Source: an uncultured Mediterraneibacter sp. (lineage in GTDB: Bacteria > Bacillota > Clostridia > Lachnospirales > Lachnospiraceae). From it: a stretch of 64,000 bases of DNA. Positions 9,887 to 18,953 of this stretch are shown piece after piece. The notes under the pieces were generated by a model. That model was given only the letters and a program-made list of their open reading frames with translations. It ran no database searches and was not told where the DNA came from. The stretch covers positions 62,001 to 126,000 of the forward strand of contig CALWLJ010000005.1 of the NCBI GenBank assembly GCA_944381495.1, written 5' to 3'. Each line of letters starts with the position of its first letter. Positions within the stretch are counted from its first letter, which is position 1. A program made the translations under genes and the position numbers.

Positions 9887-10444
9887 CTAAGAAAATTCCG
9901 GTTCGATCAGTCCGAAAGAACCATCCTTTCTCTTGTAAACTACATTGACTTCATCTGTCTCCGCGTTGGAAAATACGAAGAAATTGTGGCCGAGCAGTTC
10001 CATCTGGATACATGCATCCTCCGGAAACATGGGCTTGATTCCGAAACGTTTTGTCCTTACGATTCGAATCTCGTCATCTTCTGCGGGATCCTCCTCGGAC
10101 TCAACAAACTCTTTCTTAAAACTGTTTGGCGAAGCGGAAGATGTAGGATGTCCCTGGCTTCTTGCTACCAGTTTGTTCTTATACTTCCTAAGCTGCCGCT
10201 CGATGACCTCTTCTACGAGATCGATGGATACGTACATATCGCTGCTTGTCTGCTCGGAGCGGACAATGCTGCCTTTTACGGGGATTGTTACCTCGATCTT
10301 CTGGCGGCCCTTCTCCACGCTGAGTGTTACAATGATTTCTGTCTCAGGAGTGAAATACCTTTCCAGCTTTCCTAATTTCTGCTCCACAGCATCTTTCAGT
10401 CCGGGTGTTACCTCAATATTTTTTCCGCTGATAATAAAATTCAT
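9887..10444 (-). CDS. hpf: Ribosome hibernation promoting factor, long form
   Basis: Binds 70S ribosomes and drives formation of inactive 100S dimers in stationary phase. 185 residues: an N-terminal RaiA-type beta-alpha-beta domain (MNFIISGKNIEVTPGL onward), a linker at about 100-125, and a C-terminal dimerisation domain containing KRFGIKPM and GHNFFVF. The linker plus C-terminal domain define the long form typical of Firmicutes. The ATG at 10444 is chosen over the TTG at 10453 because AAAGGAG is immediately next to the TTG but 9 nt from the ATG. Confidence 0.94.
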   Translation of the reverse strand: MNFIISGKNIEVTPGLKDAVEQKLGKLERYFTPETEIIVTLSVEKGRQKIEVTIPVKGSIVRSEQTSSDMYVSIDLVEEVIERQLRKYKNKLVARSQGHPTSSASPNSFKKEFVESEEDPAEDDEIRIVRTKRFGIKPMFPEDACIQMELLGHNFFVFSNAETDEVNVVYKRKDGSFGLIEPEFS

Positions 10445-10617
10445 GCTGCTCAACTCCTTTGTTCATATTTAACACAAAACAAAGTAAAATCTATGTTTGT
10501 ATTATGTAAACATTATAGCATGGAACAGCTTTAATGTATAGAACGAATCAACTTTATGAAGATGATTTTCCTGTTTTAGATTTTCCAGAAAAGAAGAGCT
10601 AAAACAGGAAAAGAAAA

Positions 10618-12447
10618 TCATTGTTTCATTGCACTGCGCTTACGCATACGGGAGTCAAGAATCTTCTTGCGGATGCGAAGAGACTTCGGTGTGACTTCAA
10701 GCAATTCGTCGGTGTCGATAAAGTCCAGCGCCTGCTCCAGGCTTAAGATACGCGGCGGAGTAAGGCGGAGTGCCTCATCGGCGCTTGATGATCGGGTGTT
10801 GGTCAGGTGCTTGGTCTTGCAGACATTTAGTTCAATGTCTTCGGCCTTTCCGTTCTGCCCGATGACCATTCCGGCATAAACTTTTTCACCGGGGCCTATA
10901 AACAGTGTACCGCGCTCCTGGGCACTGTATAATCCGTAAGTTACGGACTCGCCGGTCTCAAATGCGATCAGGGAACCCTGTTTCCGGTACTGGATATCCC
11001 CCTTGTAAGGCTCATATCCGTTAAATGCGGTATTCAAGATACCGTTTCCTTTTGTGTCAGTGAGGAACTCACCGCGGTATCCGATCAGGCCTCTTGCGGG
11101 GATAGAGAACTCAAGTCTGGTGTAGCCTCCGTTGGATACGCCCATATTTCGCAGTTCGCCTTTCCGCTGTCCCAGCTTTTCGATAACAACTCCGGTAAAC
11201 TCGTCCGGCACATCGATATAGGCAATTTCCATAGGCTCCAGTTTTTTGCCGTTTTCATCTGTCTTATAGAGAACTTCAGCCTTGCTTACGGCAAATTCAT
11301 ATCCTTCCCTGCGCATGTTTTCAATCAGTACAGAGAGATGAAGCTCTCCCCGTCCGGATACTTTGAAAATGTCTGTATTGTCAGTCTCCTCTACGCGCAG
11401 ACTGACATCTGTGTTCAGTTCACGGAACAGTCTTTCACGGAGATGGCGGGAAGTGACGTATTTTCCTTCCTGACCTGCAAACGGACTGTCATTGACAAGG
11501 AACTGCATGGAAATCGTAGGCTCCGATATCTTCTGGAATGGGATCGCCTCCGGCTTTTCCGGAGAGCAGAGGGTATCCCCGATGGAAATATCTGCAATAC
11601 CGGAGATGGCGACGATAGAACCGATGGTCGCCTCTTTTACCTCTACCTTTTCCAGCCCGTCGAATTCATAAAGCTTGCTGATTTTTACCTTTTCCTGCTT
11701 GTCCGGATCATGATGGTTGACAAGTACCATTTCCTGGTTGACAGCGATGGTTCCATTGTCCACTTTACCGATACCGATACGCCCTACATATTCATTGTAG
11801 TCGATGGTGCTGATCAGTACCTGGGTCGGAGCTTCCGGATCTCCCTCGGGTGCGGGGATGTAGTTCAGAATCGTCTCAAAGAGAGGCTTCATATCCACTT
11901 CTTCATCAGAGAGATCAAGAACAGCAACACCTGCTTTGGCTGATGCGTAGACAATCGGACACTCAAGCTGTTCGTCAGAAGCTCCGAGGTCGATGAGAAG
12001 TTCAAGTACTTCATCGATGACAGCTTCCGGACGTGCTTCCGGACGGTCGATCTTATTGATGCAGACAATAACCGGCAGATTCAGATCCAAGGCTTTCCTG
12101 AGTACGAATTTTGTCTGGGGCATAGCTCCTTCGAAGGCGTCAACAACAAGGATGACTCCGTTTACCATCTTCAGGACACGCTCCACCTCGCCGCCAAAAT
12201 CGGCGTGGCCGGGGGTGTCAATGATATTGATTTTGGTTCCTTTATAATGTACTGCTGTATTTTTGGAAAGAATCGTGATGCCTCTTTCCCTCTCGATATC
12301 GTTGGAGTCCATGACACGCTCCGCCACTTCCTGATTCTCACGAAATACGCCGCTCTGCTTTAAAAGCTCGTCTACAAGGGTTGTTTTTCCGTGATCGACA
12401 TGGGCGATGATAGCGATATTTCTCACATCTTCTCGTTTCATTTTCAT
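10618..12447 (-). CDS. typA: Translational GTPase TypA/BipA
   Basis: Ribosome-associated GTPase of the EF-G family, involved in 50S assembly and stress or low-temperature growth. 609 residues, the normal length. G1 is AHVDHGKTT (15-23), followed by the switch region RERGITI, DTPGHADF, NKIDRPEARP and SAKAG; then domain II, two alpha/beta domains and the BipA-specific C-terminal domain with KTKHLTNTRSS. Either Met1 or Met3 could be the start; the ribosome binding site (AAGAAAGAG) is weak and does not decide. It is transcribed alone, with 164 nt to hpf. Confidence 0.96.
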   Translation of the reverse strand: MKMKREDVRNIAIIAHVDHGKTTLVDELLKQSGVFRENQEVAERVMDSNDIERERGITILSKNTAVHYKGTKINIIDTPGHADFGGEVERVLKMVNGVILVVDAFEGAMPQTKFVLRKALDLNLPVIVCINKIDRPEARPEAVIDEVLELLIDLGASDEQLECPIVYASAKAGVAVLDLSDEEVDMKPLFETILNYIPAPEGDPEAPTQVLISTIDYNEYVGRIGIGKVDNGTIAVNQEMVLVNHHDPDKQEKVKISKLYEFDGLEKVEVKEATIGSIVAISGIADISIGDTLCSPEKPEAIPFQKISEPTISMQFLVNDSPFAGQEGKYVTSRHLRERLFRELNTDVSLRVEETDNTDIFKVSGRGELHLSVLIENMRREGYEFAVSKAEVLYKTDENGKKLEPMEIAYIDVPDEFTGVVIEKLGQRKGELRNMGVSNGGYTRLEFSIPARGLIGYRGEFLTDTKGNGILNTAFNGYEPYKGDIQYRKQGSLIAFETGESVTYGLYSAQERGTLFIGPGEKVYAGMVIGQNGKAEDIELNVCKTKHLTNTRSSSADEALRLTPPRILSLEQALDFIDTDELLEVTPKSLRIRKKILDSRMRKRSAMKQ

Positions 12448-12751
12448 ATTAATTCAACACTCTTTCTTAAATAATCATAATCCATTATACTGCAACTGCT
12501 TTATTTTATCACAAAATCCCGAATTTACAAGCATATTATGAATAAGCAACGCCGATGAAGGGCGACAGTGGGAATTACAGCCTGCGCTCAAGCCGTCTCG
12601 CTCGGGAGAACTGTTCTTTATCTGTAGAGAGCGATTTCTGTCGGAAACGGCCGTCGAACGGTTCTGTAAAAAATGGTTCTATTCAGCAAATATCGGTCAT
12701 AGATTTAGTAGTGACTCAAAATACCGAACAGAGGAAGGGAGAAAATAAATT
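12448..12751. other. Intergenic region between typA and the SSB-like gene
   Basis: 304 nt between divergent genes. On the minus strand, TTGTGA and TATAAT separated by 19 nt lie in the first 60 nt and could be the typA promoter. The middle is GC-richer with small inverted pieces, but I see no clear RNA gene. A 76-codon reading frame through it has no ribosome binding site and is not supported. AGGAAGGGAG at the right end serves the downstream gene. Confidence 0.4.
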
Positions 12752-13381
12752 ATGTCAGATAAGATTATTGAGAACAATCAGGTGACGGTTATCGGTGAGG
12801 TGGTGACAGAGTTTACATACAGCCACGAAGTATTCGGTGAAGGATTCTATATGGTGGACATCCGGGTGAAGAGGCTGAGCAGTTCCTGCGACAGGATTCC
12901 GGTGATGATATCGGAACGGCTGCTGGATGTCACACAGGACTACCGGGGAGAATGTATTATGGTGTCCGGTCAGTTCCGTTCCTATAACCGTCATGAAGAA
13001 CAGAAAAACAGGCTTGTTCTGTCTGTGTTTGCGCGGGAGGTTGAGTTTATTGATGAGGAGCCTGACGGGGCTAAGACAAACCATATTCTTCTGGAAGGCT
13101 TTATGTGCAAAAAGCCTGTATACAGGAAGACGCCTCTGGGCAGAGAAATCGCGGATCTGCTGCTGGCCGTAAACCGGCCGTACGGAAAGTCTGATTATAT
13201 TCCTTGCATATGCTGGGGAAGAAATGCACGTTATGCGTCTGGATTTGAAGTTGGTGAACATGTCAGAATCCTTGGACGTATCCAGAGCAGAGAATATGTA
13301 AAGAAACTTTCCGAGACGGAAACAGAGACGAGAACAGCGTATGAAGTGTCCGTAAGCAAGCTGGAATGTCTGGATGAATAG
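12752..13381 (+). CDS. Single-stranded DNA-binding-like protein with two OB-type halves
   Basis: 209 residues with the look of an SSB/primosomal protein: N-terminal strands (VTVIGEVVTEFTYS, FYMVDIRVKRLSS), a second related half (NHILLEGFMCKKPVYRKTP, IADLLLAVNRPYGKSDYIPCICWGRNARYA), and FEVGEHVRILGRIQSREY, the classic SSB pattern. The first half resembles the second, suggesting a duplicated OB fold. It lacks the acidic, Pro/Gly-rich SSB tail, so it is probably not the main replicative SSB. Translation starts at the ATG after GGAAGGGAG. It is followed by a terminator and then dapB. Confidence 0.75.
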   Translation: MSDKIIENNQVTVIGEVVTEFTYSHEVFGEGFYMVDIRVKRLSSSCDRIPVMISERLLDVTQDYRGECIMVSGQFRSYNRHEEQKNRLVLSVFAREVEFIDEEPDGAKTNHILLEGFMCKKPVYRKTPLGREIADLLLAVNRPYGKSDYIPCICWGRNARYASGFEVGEHVRILGRIQSREYVKKLSETETETRTAYEVSVSKLECLDE

Positions 13382-13393
13382 GGAATGGCAGAA

Positions 13394-13436
13394 GGCCGGA
13401 GCCGCAGCAGGAAAGGCTGCAGTTCCGGCCCCTTTT
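13394..13436 (+). terminator. Terminator after the SSB-like gene
   Basis: GGCCGGAGCCGCAGC pairs with GCTGCAGTTCCGGCC, with two imperfect positions, around a 7-nt loop, and is followed by CCTTTTG. It starts 13 nt after the stop codon. Confidence 0.8.
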
Positions 13437-13565
13437 GTTATTCCTGTTAACAAAATAACAATATTGTGATAACGGGATAAATGTGTTATCCTTAAAAATA
13501 TGAAGTCTGGAAGAGGAGAACGATTCTGTTCTGGAATACGAGATGAAGAGAGAGGAGAAAGAACG

Positions 13566-14321
13566 ATGATAAAAATAATCATGCATGGCTGCAACGGAAA
13601 AATGGGAAGGATGATCACTGAACTGGTGAAAAAAGACGATGCAGCAGAGATCACAGCAGGTATTGATACATATATGGAGGTTCCGAACGATTATCCTGTC
13701 TTTGATTCTATTGAAAAGTGTAATGTGGAAGCGGACGTGGTGATTGATTTTTCCAATGCGAAGGCAATGGATGGACTTCTCAGCTACTGTGAGGAGAAAG
13801 GTCTGCCGGTTGTTCTGTGTACAACAGGACTGTCAGAAGAACAGCTTGCCAAGGTAAATGAAATTTCGAAGAAGATTCCAATCCTGAAATCTGCCAATAT
13901 GTCACTTGGCATCAATCTGCTGCTCAAGCTTCTGAAGGACGCATCCAGAGTGCTTGCTCCCGCCGGGTTTGACATTGAACTTGTAGAGAAGCATCATAAT
14001 CAGAAGCTGGACGCCCCAAGCGGCACTGCCCTTGCGCTTGCTGATTCAGTAAATGAGGCGCTTGGCGGAGAATATACATATATATATGACAGAAGCCAGG
14101 TGAGAAAGAAAAGAGACAGCAAAGAAATTGGCATATCGGCAGTCAGGGGAGGTACCATTGTGGGAGAACACGAGGTCCTTTTCGCCGGGACGGATGAAGT
14201 TATCGAGTTCAAACATACGGCATATTCCCGCAGCGTTTTTGGAAAGGGTGCGATAGAAGCGGCAAAATTCCTGGCAGGAAAGGAACCGGGAATGTACGAT
14301 ATGAGCGACGTGATCGGGTAG
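13566..14321 (+). CDS. dapB: 4-hydroxy-tetrahydrodipicolinate reductase
   Basis: NAD(P)H-dependent step of the diaminopimelate/lysine pathway, needed for peptidoglycan and lysine. 251 residues. The Rossmann nucleotide-binding motif is GCNGKMGR (8-15), VIDFSNA lies in the middle, and the catalytic signature EKHHNQKLDAPSGTA begins at residue 141. The upstream in-frame extension is discarded because the ATG at 13566 follows GAGAGGAGAAAGA and gives the family N-terminus. fbp follows after 18 nt, so the two are likely one transcript although their pathways differ. Confidence 0.96.
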   Translation: MIKIIMHGCNGKMGRMITELVKKDDAAEITAGIDTYMEVPNDYPVFDSIEKCNVEADVVIDFSNAKAMDGLLSYCEEKGLPVVLCTTGLSEEQLAKVNEISKKIPILKSANMSLGINLLLKLLKDASRVLAPAGFDIELVEKHHNQKLDAPSGTALALADSVNEALGGEYTYIYDRSQVRKKRDSKEIGISAVRGGTIVGEHEVLFAGTDEVIEFKHTAYSRSVFGKGAIEAAKFLAGKEPGMYDMSDVIG

Positions 14322-14339
14322 ATATGAGCGGAGGACAAT

Positions 14340-16292
14340 ATGAAAAATCTGGAAACCAGATATCTGGAGCGGCTGTCTGATCTGTACCCCACGATCGCAG
14401 CTGCATCCACGGAGATCATTAATCTGCAGGCGATTCTGAATCTGCCGAAAGGCACAGAACATTTCCTTACAGATATTCACGGAGAGTATGAGGCCTTTTC
14501 ACATGTGCTGAAGAATGGCTCGGGATCTGTGCGGAGGAAGATTGATGATGTATTTGGAAATGCCATGAGTCTGAAGGATAAAAAAGCTCTTGCAACACTG
14601 ATTTATTATCCGAAGGAAAAAATGGACATAATAAAGAGGTCAGAGACCAATATGGATGACTGGTACAGGGTTCATCTGTATCTGCTTATCGAGGTGGCAA
14701 AACGCGCCGCCAGTAAATATACGAGATCAAAGGTCCGAAAGGCTCTGCCAAAGGATTTTGCATATGTCATCGAGGAGCTGATCACGGAAAAGGCGGAAGT
14801 CCATGACAAGGAGTCCTACTATAATGAGATTATTTCTACGATCATCCGGATCGGCAGGGCGCAGGAGTTTATTATTGCTATCTCGGAACTGATCCAGCGT
14901 CTGGTCGTTGATCATCTGCACATTGTGGGGGATATCTATGACAGAGGTCCGGGTCCTCATATCATTATGGATAAGCTGATGACTTACCATTCTCTGGATA
15001 TTCAGTGGGGCAATCACGATGTGCTCTGGATGGGAGCCGCCGCGGGGCAGTGGGGCTGTATAGCCAATGCGATCAGAATCTGTGCGCGCTACGGAAATCT
15101 TGATATTCTGGAGGATGGCTATGGGATCAACCTGCTTCCCCTTGCTACATTTGCCCTCAGGACGTATGAGAATGATCCATGTGTCTGCTTTAAGCTTAAG
15201 GTGCCGGATAAGCCGGATTCTGAAGAAATGCAGATGAATCTCAGGATACATAAGGCGATATCGGTCATCCAGTTTAAAGTGGAAGGGCAGATTATCCAGA
15301 GACAGAAAACATTTCATCTCGATGACCGGGCGCTTCTTCACAGGATTGATTTTGAGAAGGGAACAGTCAGCATTTACGGAAAAGAATATAAAATGCTGGA
15401 TATGAATTTCCCGACAATCGATCCGTCGGATCCCTATCGGCTGACAGAGGAAGAGGAAGAAATCATGCGCCGGCTGGAAGCTGCATTTACAGGATGCGAG
15501 AAAATGCAGCAGCATATGCATTTCCTTCTGGCGAAAGGAAGTCTGTACAAGGTTTATAATGATAATCTGCTTTATCATGGCTGTGTTCCTTTAAATGAGG
15601 ACGGCAGTCTCAGAGAAGTAGACGTCTTCGGGAAAAAGTATAGAGGACGTGAACTTTATGACGTACTTGACAGTTATGTGAGAAAAGGTTTTTTTGCCTT
15701 GGATAAGAAAGAGAGAGAAGACGGCAAGGATATCATGTGGTATATCTGGCTGCATCCGGATTCACCATTGTTCGGAAAAGCGAGGATGGCAACTTTTGAA
15801 CGATATTTCCTGAGCGAGAAGGAGACTCATGCAGAAAAGAAAAATCCTTATTATTCTTTGATTGAAAATGAGAAGGTTATTGATGGCATTCTGCGGGAAT
15901 TTGGCCTGGATCCGTCTACGGCCCATATTGTGAATGGACATGTCCCGGTGAAGCGCAAAGACGGGGAGAGCCCGATCAAATGCGGCGGGAAGGTTATGGT
16001 TATAGACGGGGGATTTTCACGGGCCTATCAGAAGGAGACAGGGATAGCCGGCTATACACTGATCTATAATTCTTACGGGTTGAGGATTGTCGCACATGAA
16101 CCTTTTGAGTCTACTGAGGATGCGGTGAGAAAGGAAAATGATATTCATTCTGAAACAGTAGTGGTTCAGCGGCTTTATGACCGGGTGATGGTAGGAGACA
16201 CGGATGTGGGACGGGAGCTGAGAGAACAGGTGAAAGATCTGGAACGGCTTCTTGAGGCGTACAGAAACGGAGAATTGACAGAAAAATTATGA
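14340..16292 (+). CDS. fbp: Fructose-1,6-bisphosphatase, class III
   Basis: Gluconeogenic phosphatase converting fructose-1,6-bisphosphate to fructose-6-phosphate. 650 residues, typical of the Firmicute class III enzyme, which is unrelated to the class I enzyme. The calcineurin-like metal site is visible as FLTDIHGE near residue 40, GDIYDRGPG near 200, WGNHDVLWMGA near 222, and later NGHVPVK. The start follows GCGGAGGACAAT. Its place just after dapB and before a sigma factor suggests growth-phase rather than pathway clustering. Confidence 0.96.
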   Translation: MKNLETRYLERLSDLYPTIAAASTEIINLQAILNLPKGTEHFLTDIHGEYEAFSHVLKNGSGSVRRKIDDVFGNAMSLKDKKALATLIYYPKEKMDIIKRSETNMDDWYRVHLYLLIEVAKRAASKYTRSKVRKALPKDFAYVIEELITEKAEVHDKESYYNEIISTIIRIGRAQEFIIAISELIQRLVVDHLHIVGDIYDRGPGPHIIMDKLMTYHSLDIQWGNHDVLWMGAAAGQWGCIANAIRICARYGNLDILEDGYGINLLPLATFALRTYENDPCVCFKLKVPDKPDSEEMQMNLRIHKAISVIQFKVEGQIIQRQKTFHLDDRALLHRIDFEKGTVSIYGKEYKMLDMNFPTIDPSDPYRLTEEEEEIMRRLEAAFTGCEKMQQHMHFLLAKGSLYKVYNDNLLYHGCVPLNEDGSLREVDVFGKKYRGRELYDVLDSYVRKGFFALDKKEREDGKDIMWYIWLHPDSPLFGKARMATFERYFLSEKETHAEKKNPYYSLIENEKVIDGILREFGLDPSTAHIVNGHVPVKRKDGESPIKCGGKVMVIDGGFSRAYQKETGIAGYTLIYNSYGLRIVAHEPFESTEDAVRKENDIHSETVVVQRLYDRVMVGDTDVGRELREQVKDLERLLEAYRNGELTEKL

Positions 16293-16400
16293 TCAGCTGT
16301 TTTCCTTCCCTGATTAGCGGAACAAGAAAATTGGAAAAATAAAGAGAAGGCTGCGTTGAGGCAGCGGTACAACCTGAAAAAGCAGAAAAGGGAGGCATAT

Positions 16401-17252
16401 ATGAGTCAGGACACAGAAAAAGAACTGAAGATACCGGAAGGAACAGAAGCAACAGAGCCTTTGAAAATATATCTCCGGGAGATTGGCCGCATACCGCTGC
16501 TTGAAGCGGAGGAAGAAAAGGAACTGGGATACAGAAGCTCGCAGGGAGATGAAGCTGCCAGACACCGGCTGGCAGAGGGAAATCTGCGCCTGGTGGTGTC
16601 TCTTGCAAAACATTATACAGGGCGGGGAGTTCCTTTTCTGGATCTGATCCAGGAGGGAAACATGGGCCTGATGCGTGCGGCCGAGAAGTATGATTATACG
16701 AAGGAAAACAGGTTTTCCACCTATGCTGCGTGGTGGATCAAGGAGGCTATGCAGAGAGCGGTTGACCAGCAGTCAAGAGAAATACGTGTACCGGTGCATG
16801 TGGCTGAGAATATGAAAAAAGTGCAGAAGACGCAGAAAGAGCTGCAGCAGGCGCTTGGAAGAGATCCTGTGCCCGAGGAAATCGCCGAAAAACTGAAAGA
16901 TAAAAGTGTAGATGAAGTAAAAGAGATTCTGACTTATCTTCAGAATCCGGTATCACTGGAGACTCCGGTTGGAGAGGACGGGGAAAACAGTTTGGGCGAT
17001 ATGGTGGAGGACAAATCTGAAGCGACACCAGATGAGGCTCTTAACGTGCTTGCCCGCAAGGAGGAAGTCAGCGATCTGCTTAATTCTCTCAACGAGCGGG
17101 AACAGAAGGTGATTCGTCTGCGGTATGGTCTGGAAGACGGTCAGACACATACTCTGGAAGAAATCGGAGAGATGATGGGTGTTACCAGAGAACGCGTCCG
17201 GCAGATAGAAGCAAGAGCTATGGAGAAGCTCAGATCAAAAGCAAAAGACTGA
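16401..17252 (+). CDS. Short sigma-70 factor (group 2 type)
   Basis: RNA polymerase sigma factor of 283 residues. Regions 1.2 ([16 protein letters not shown]), 2 ([35 protein letters not shown]), 3 and 4 ([27 protein letters not shown]) are complete. Region 1.1 and the non-conserved insert of a primary sigma are absent, so this is probably an alternative, RpoD-like factor recognising related promoters; the housekeeping rpoD would be elsewhere. The ATG at 16401 sits 5 nt after AAGGGAGG. What switches it on is not visible. Confidence 0.85.
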   Translation: MSQDTEKELKIPEGTEATEPLKIYLREIGRIPLLEAEEEKELGYRSSQGDEAARHRLAEGNLRLVVSLAKHYTGRGVPFLDLIQEGNMGLMRAAEKYDYTKENRFSTYAAWWIKEAMQRAVDQQSREIRVPVHVAENMKKVQKTQKELQQALGRDPVPEEIAEKLKDKSVDEVKEILTYLQNPVSLETPVGEDGENSLGDMVEDKSEATPDEALNVLARKEEVSDLLNSLNEREQKVIRLRYGLEDGQTHTLEEIGEMMGVTRERVRQIEARAMEKLRSKAKD

Positions 17253-17340
17253 TCAATAGCTATATTTTCCTGAATAAATATTGAAAATATGCAGATAGTA
17301 TGTATACAACAATATTTATGGAAAGGGAGATACAAATATT

Positions 17341-17706
17341 ATGCTGAAAAAAATGAAACGTTATCTATTGCTGCTTACATTTGCCTTTGTACTGTTGGGT
17401 TCGACAGGATGCAGCAGCAGAGATCAGGCGGATAACGGCGCAGATCAGTCCGGACAGAGTGGAAATTCATCGACAATGGATGAAACTGATAAAAACGATC
17501 CTAATATGAATGATGCTACAGAGGGAAATGGAGTTCTCGATGATGCAGTTGATGACGTGACGGATGGAGTCGACAATGTGACAGATGATATTACGGACGG
17601 AGTCGATGATCTGACGGATGATGTGACAGACGGAGTCGATAAGGCGACAGATGATCTGACGGAAGACAATGGTGTACAGAAGGATACAAATAACACAAAT
17701 CGATAA
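17341..17706 (+). CDS. Small lipoprotein with Asp/Thr/Val repeats
   Basis: 121-residue predicted lipoprotein of unknown function. Residues 1-23 form a lipoprotein signal peptide (MLKKMKRY, a hydrophobic core, then STGC) with lipidation expected on C24. The mature part is very acidic and includes three and a half 11-residue repeats of the form DDxTDGVDxxT. Such a chain is likely to form an amphipathic helix or an extended acidic coat at the outer face of the membrane. It lies 88 nt after the sigma factor gene and has its own ribosome binding site (GGAAAGGGAGA). No family recognised. Confidence 0.75.
   Translation: MLKKMKRYLLLLTFAFVLLGSTGCSSRDQADNGADQSGQSGNSSTMDETDKNDPNMNDATEGNGVLDDAVDDVTDGVDNVTDDITDGVDDLTDDVTDGVDKATDDLTEDNGVQKDTNNTNR
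17551..17670 (+). repeat. 33-bp tandem repeats inside the lipoprotein gene
   Basis: Three diverged 33-bp units (17551-17583, 17584-17616, 17617-17649) and a partial fourth encode DDxTDGVDxxT. Units keep the amino acids but differ at synonymous positions, so the array is old or under selection at the protein level. Confidence 0.8.
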
Positions 17707-17739
17707 ATGATATAGTCGTGAAAAAGTAAGAGAAGAAAG

Positions 17740-17783
17740 GATCTGCCGCAGAACCGGGAGTCTGACCGGGTCTGCGGCAGATC
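17740..17783 (+). promoter_or_regulatory. 13-bp stem-loop between the lipoprotein gene and hisA
   Basis: GATCTGCCGCAGA and TCTGCGGCAGATC form a perfect 13-bp stem around an 18-nt loop. There is no T-run after it, so it is either a rho-independent terminator of weak type or a leader structure for hisA, which starts 27 nt later. Confidence 0.5.
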
Positions 17784-17810
17784 TGATGTCAAGAGACGGA
17801 GGAAGTGAAT

Positions 17811-18581
17811 ATGAGATTCAGACCCTGTATCGATATACATAATGGAAAGGTAAAGCAGATCGTAGGAGGAAGCCTGAAAGACGAAGGAGATGAGGCGAAA
17901 ACCAATTTTTCGTCGGAACTGGGCGCTTCCTTCTATGCGGAGCTGTACAGGAAAGACAGGCTGAAAGGCGGCCATGTGATCATGCTGAATTCCAGAGATT
18001 CGGAATATTACGGCCGCACCCGGCAGCAGGCGCTGGACGCCCTGCGTACATATCCCGGCGGACTTCAGGCGGGCGGCGGCGTTACGGCGGACAATGCACC
18101 GGAATATCTGGAAGCCGGCGCAAGCCATGTGATCGTGACCTCCTATGTATTCCAGGGCGGCGTATTCCACGAAGAAAATCTGGAAACACTTGCTGATCGT
18201 GTAGGAAAAGAGCATGTGGTCCTGGATCTGAGCTGCCGGAAAAAAGAAGACGGGTATTATGTAGTAACCGATCGATGGCAGAAGTTTACGGATATGAAGC
18301 TGACGCATGAAGTCTTAACCAGGCTTGCCGGCTACTGTGATGAATTCTTGATCCACGGAGTGGACGTGGAAGGGAAAAAATCCGGAATGGAAACAGAACT
18401 CGTACGTATGCTTTCTGAATGGAACCAGATCCCGGTCACATACGCAGGCGGAATCGGTTCCCTGGATGACCTGGAGCAGTTCCATAATGTAAGCAGAGGC
18501 AGACTGGACTTTACGATCGGGAGCGCCCTTGATCTGTTTGGAGGCAATGTCCCCTATGAAAAAGTAAAGGAAATGCGGTGA
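17811..18581 (+). CDS. hisA: HisA isomerase, eukaryotic (HIS6) type
   Basis: Isomerises ProFAR to PRFAR in histidine biosynthesis, a TIM-barrel enzyme of 256 residues. It follows yeast HIS6 rather than bacterial HisA: FRPCIDIHNGKVKQIVGG at the N-terminus, YAELYRKDRLKGGHVIML, GGLQAGGGV, VIVTSYVF, VVLDLSCRKKEDGYYV, FLIHGVDVEGKKSG, VTYAGGI and LDFTIGSALDLFGG. No other his gene is nearby. The ATG at 17811 is 8 nt from GGAGG and is preferred over the GTG at 17805. The type assignment rests on recalled family patterns and would be settled by a tree. Confidence 0.88.
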   Translation: MRFRPCIDIHNGKVKQIVGGSLKDEGDEAKTNFSSELGASFYAELYRKDRLKGGHVIMLNSRDSEYYGRTRQQALDALRTYPGGLQAGGGVTADNAPEYLEAGASHVIVTSYVFQGGVFHEENLETLADRVGKEHVVLDLSCRKKEDGYYVVTDRWQKFTDMKLTHEVLTRLAGYCDEFLIHGVDVEGKKSGMETELVRMLSEWNQIPVTYAGGIGSLDDLEQFHNVSRGRLDFTIGSALDLFGGNVPYEKVKEMR

Positions 18582-18588
18582 GAATGAT

Positions 18589-18785
18589 TTGCTGCAGTCC
18601 ACACTTAACCGCCGCCCACATGCGCACTCGTCGCGCTGGCGCGCTCCAGTCCCGCACTATGTGCTAAGACTGCTTATGTGGGCGGCGGTTGCGAGTTTCA
18701 CTCGCACTCAGGAAAAGGAGAATGCCTCTTACATGCAAGCATGACGCTGCATTCTCCTTTTCCTGAGTACAGTGTGAACAGCAAC
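18589..18785. repeat. Multi-hairpin palindromic element between hisA and secA
   Basis: About 200 nt built of nested inverted repeats: outer arms TTGCTGCAGTCCACACT / AGTGTGAACAGCAA (imperfect), AACCGCCGCCCACAT (18607-18621) with its exact complement at 18676-18690, a small GCGAGT-TTC-ACTCGC hairpin (18691-18705), and a 19-bp perfect arm starting CTCAGGAAAAGG (18707-18725, 18749-18767). No reading frame with a ribosome binding site is present. It may terminate hisA and may belong to a dispersed, non-autonomous repeat class. The rest of the 372-nt gap (18786-18953) is AT-rich and should hold the secA promoter. Confidence 0.75.
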
Positions 18786-18953
18786 CTTGATTTGTTAACA
18801 AGTTATGAACTGGTTGAATTGAGACGCAGTTAGTGTTAGAATGGAAAACGGAGTGGCATCTGAAATCGGAACAGTGGACGCGTGGTATTTACGTAAGAGA
18901 CCTGTCTGCTGTGATATAATGTCAAATTTAGTTTAAGGAGTAAGTTACGGAAA

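Noticed and set aside
12555..12785. 76-codon frame upstream of the SSB-like gene
   Set aside because: No ribosome binding site, no recognisable features, and it overlaps the start of the real gene out of frame.
13440..13500. Rex-like site (TTAACAAAATAACAATATTGTGATAAC region) before dapB
   Set aside because: Contains TTAACA-like pieces but no full inverted repeat with the right spacing; not strong enough to call.
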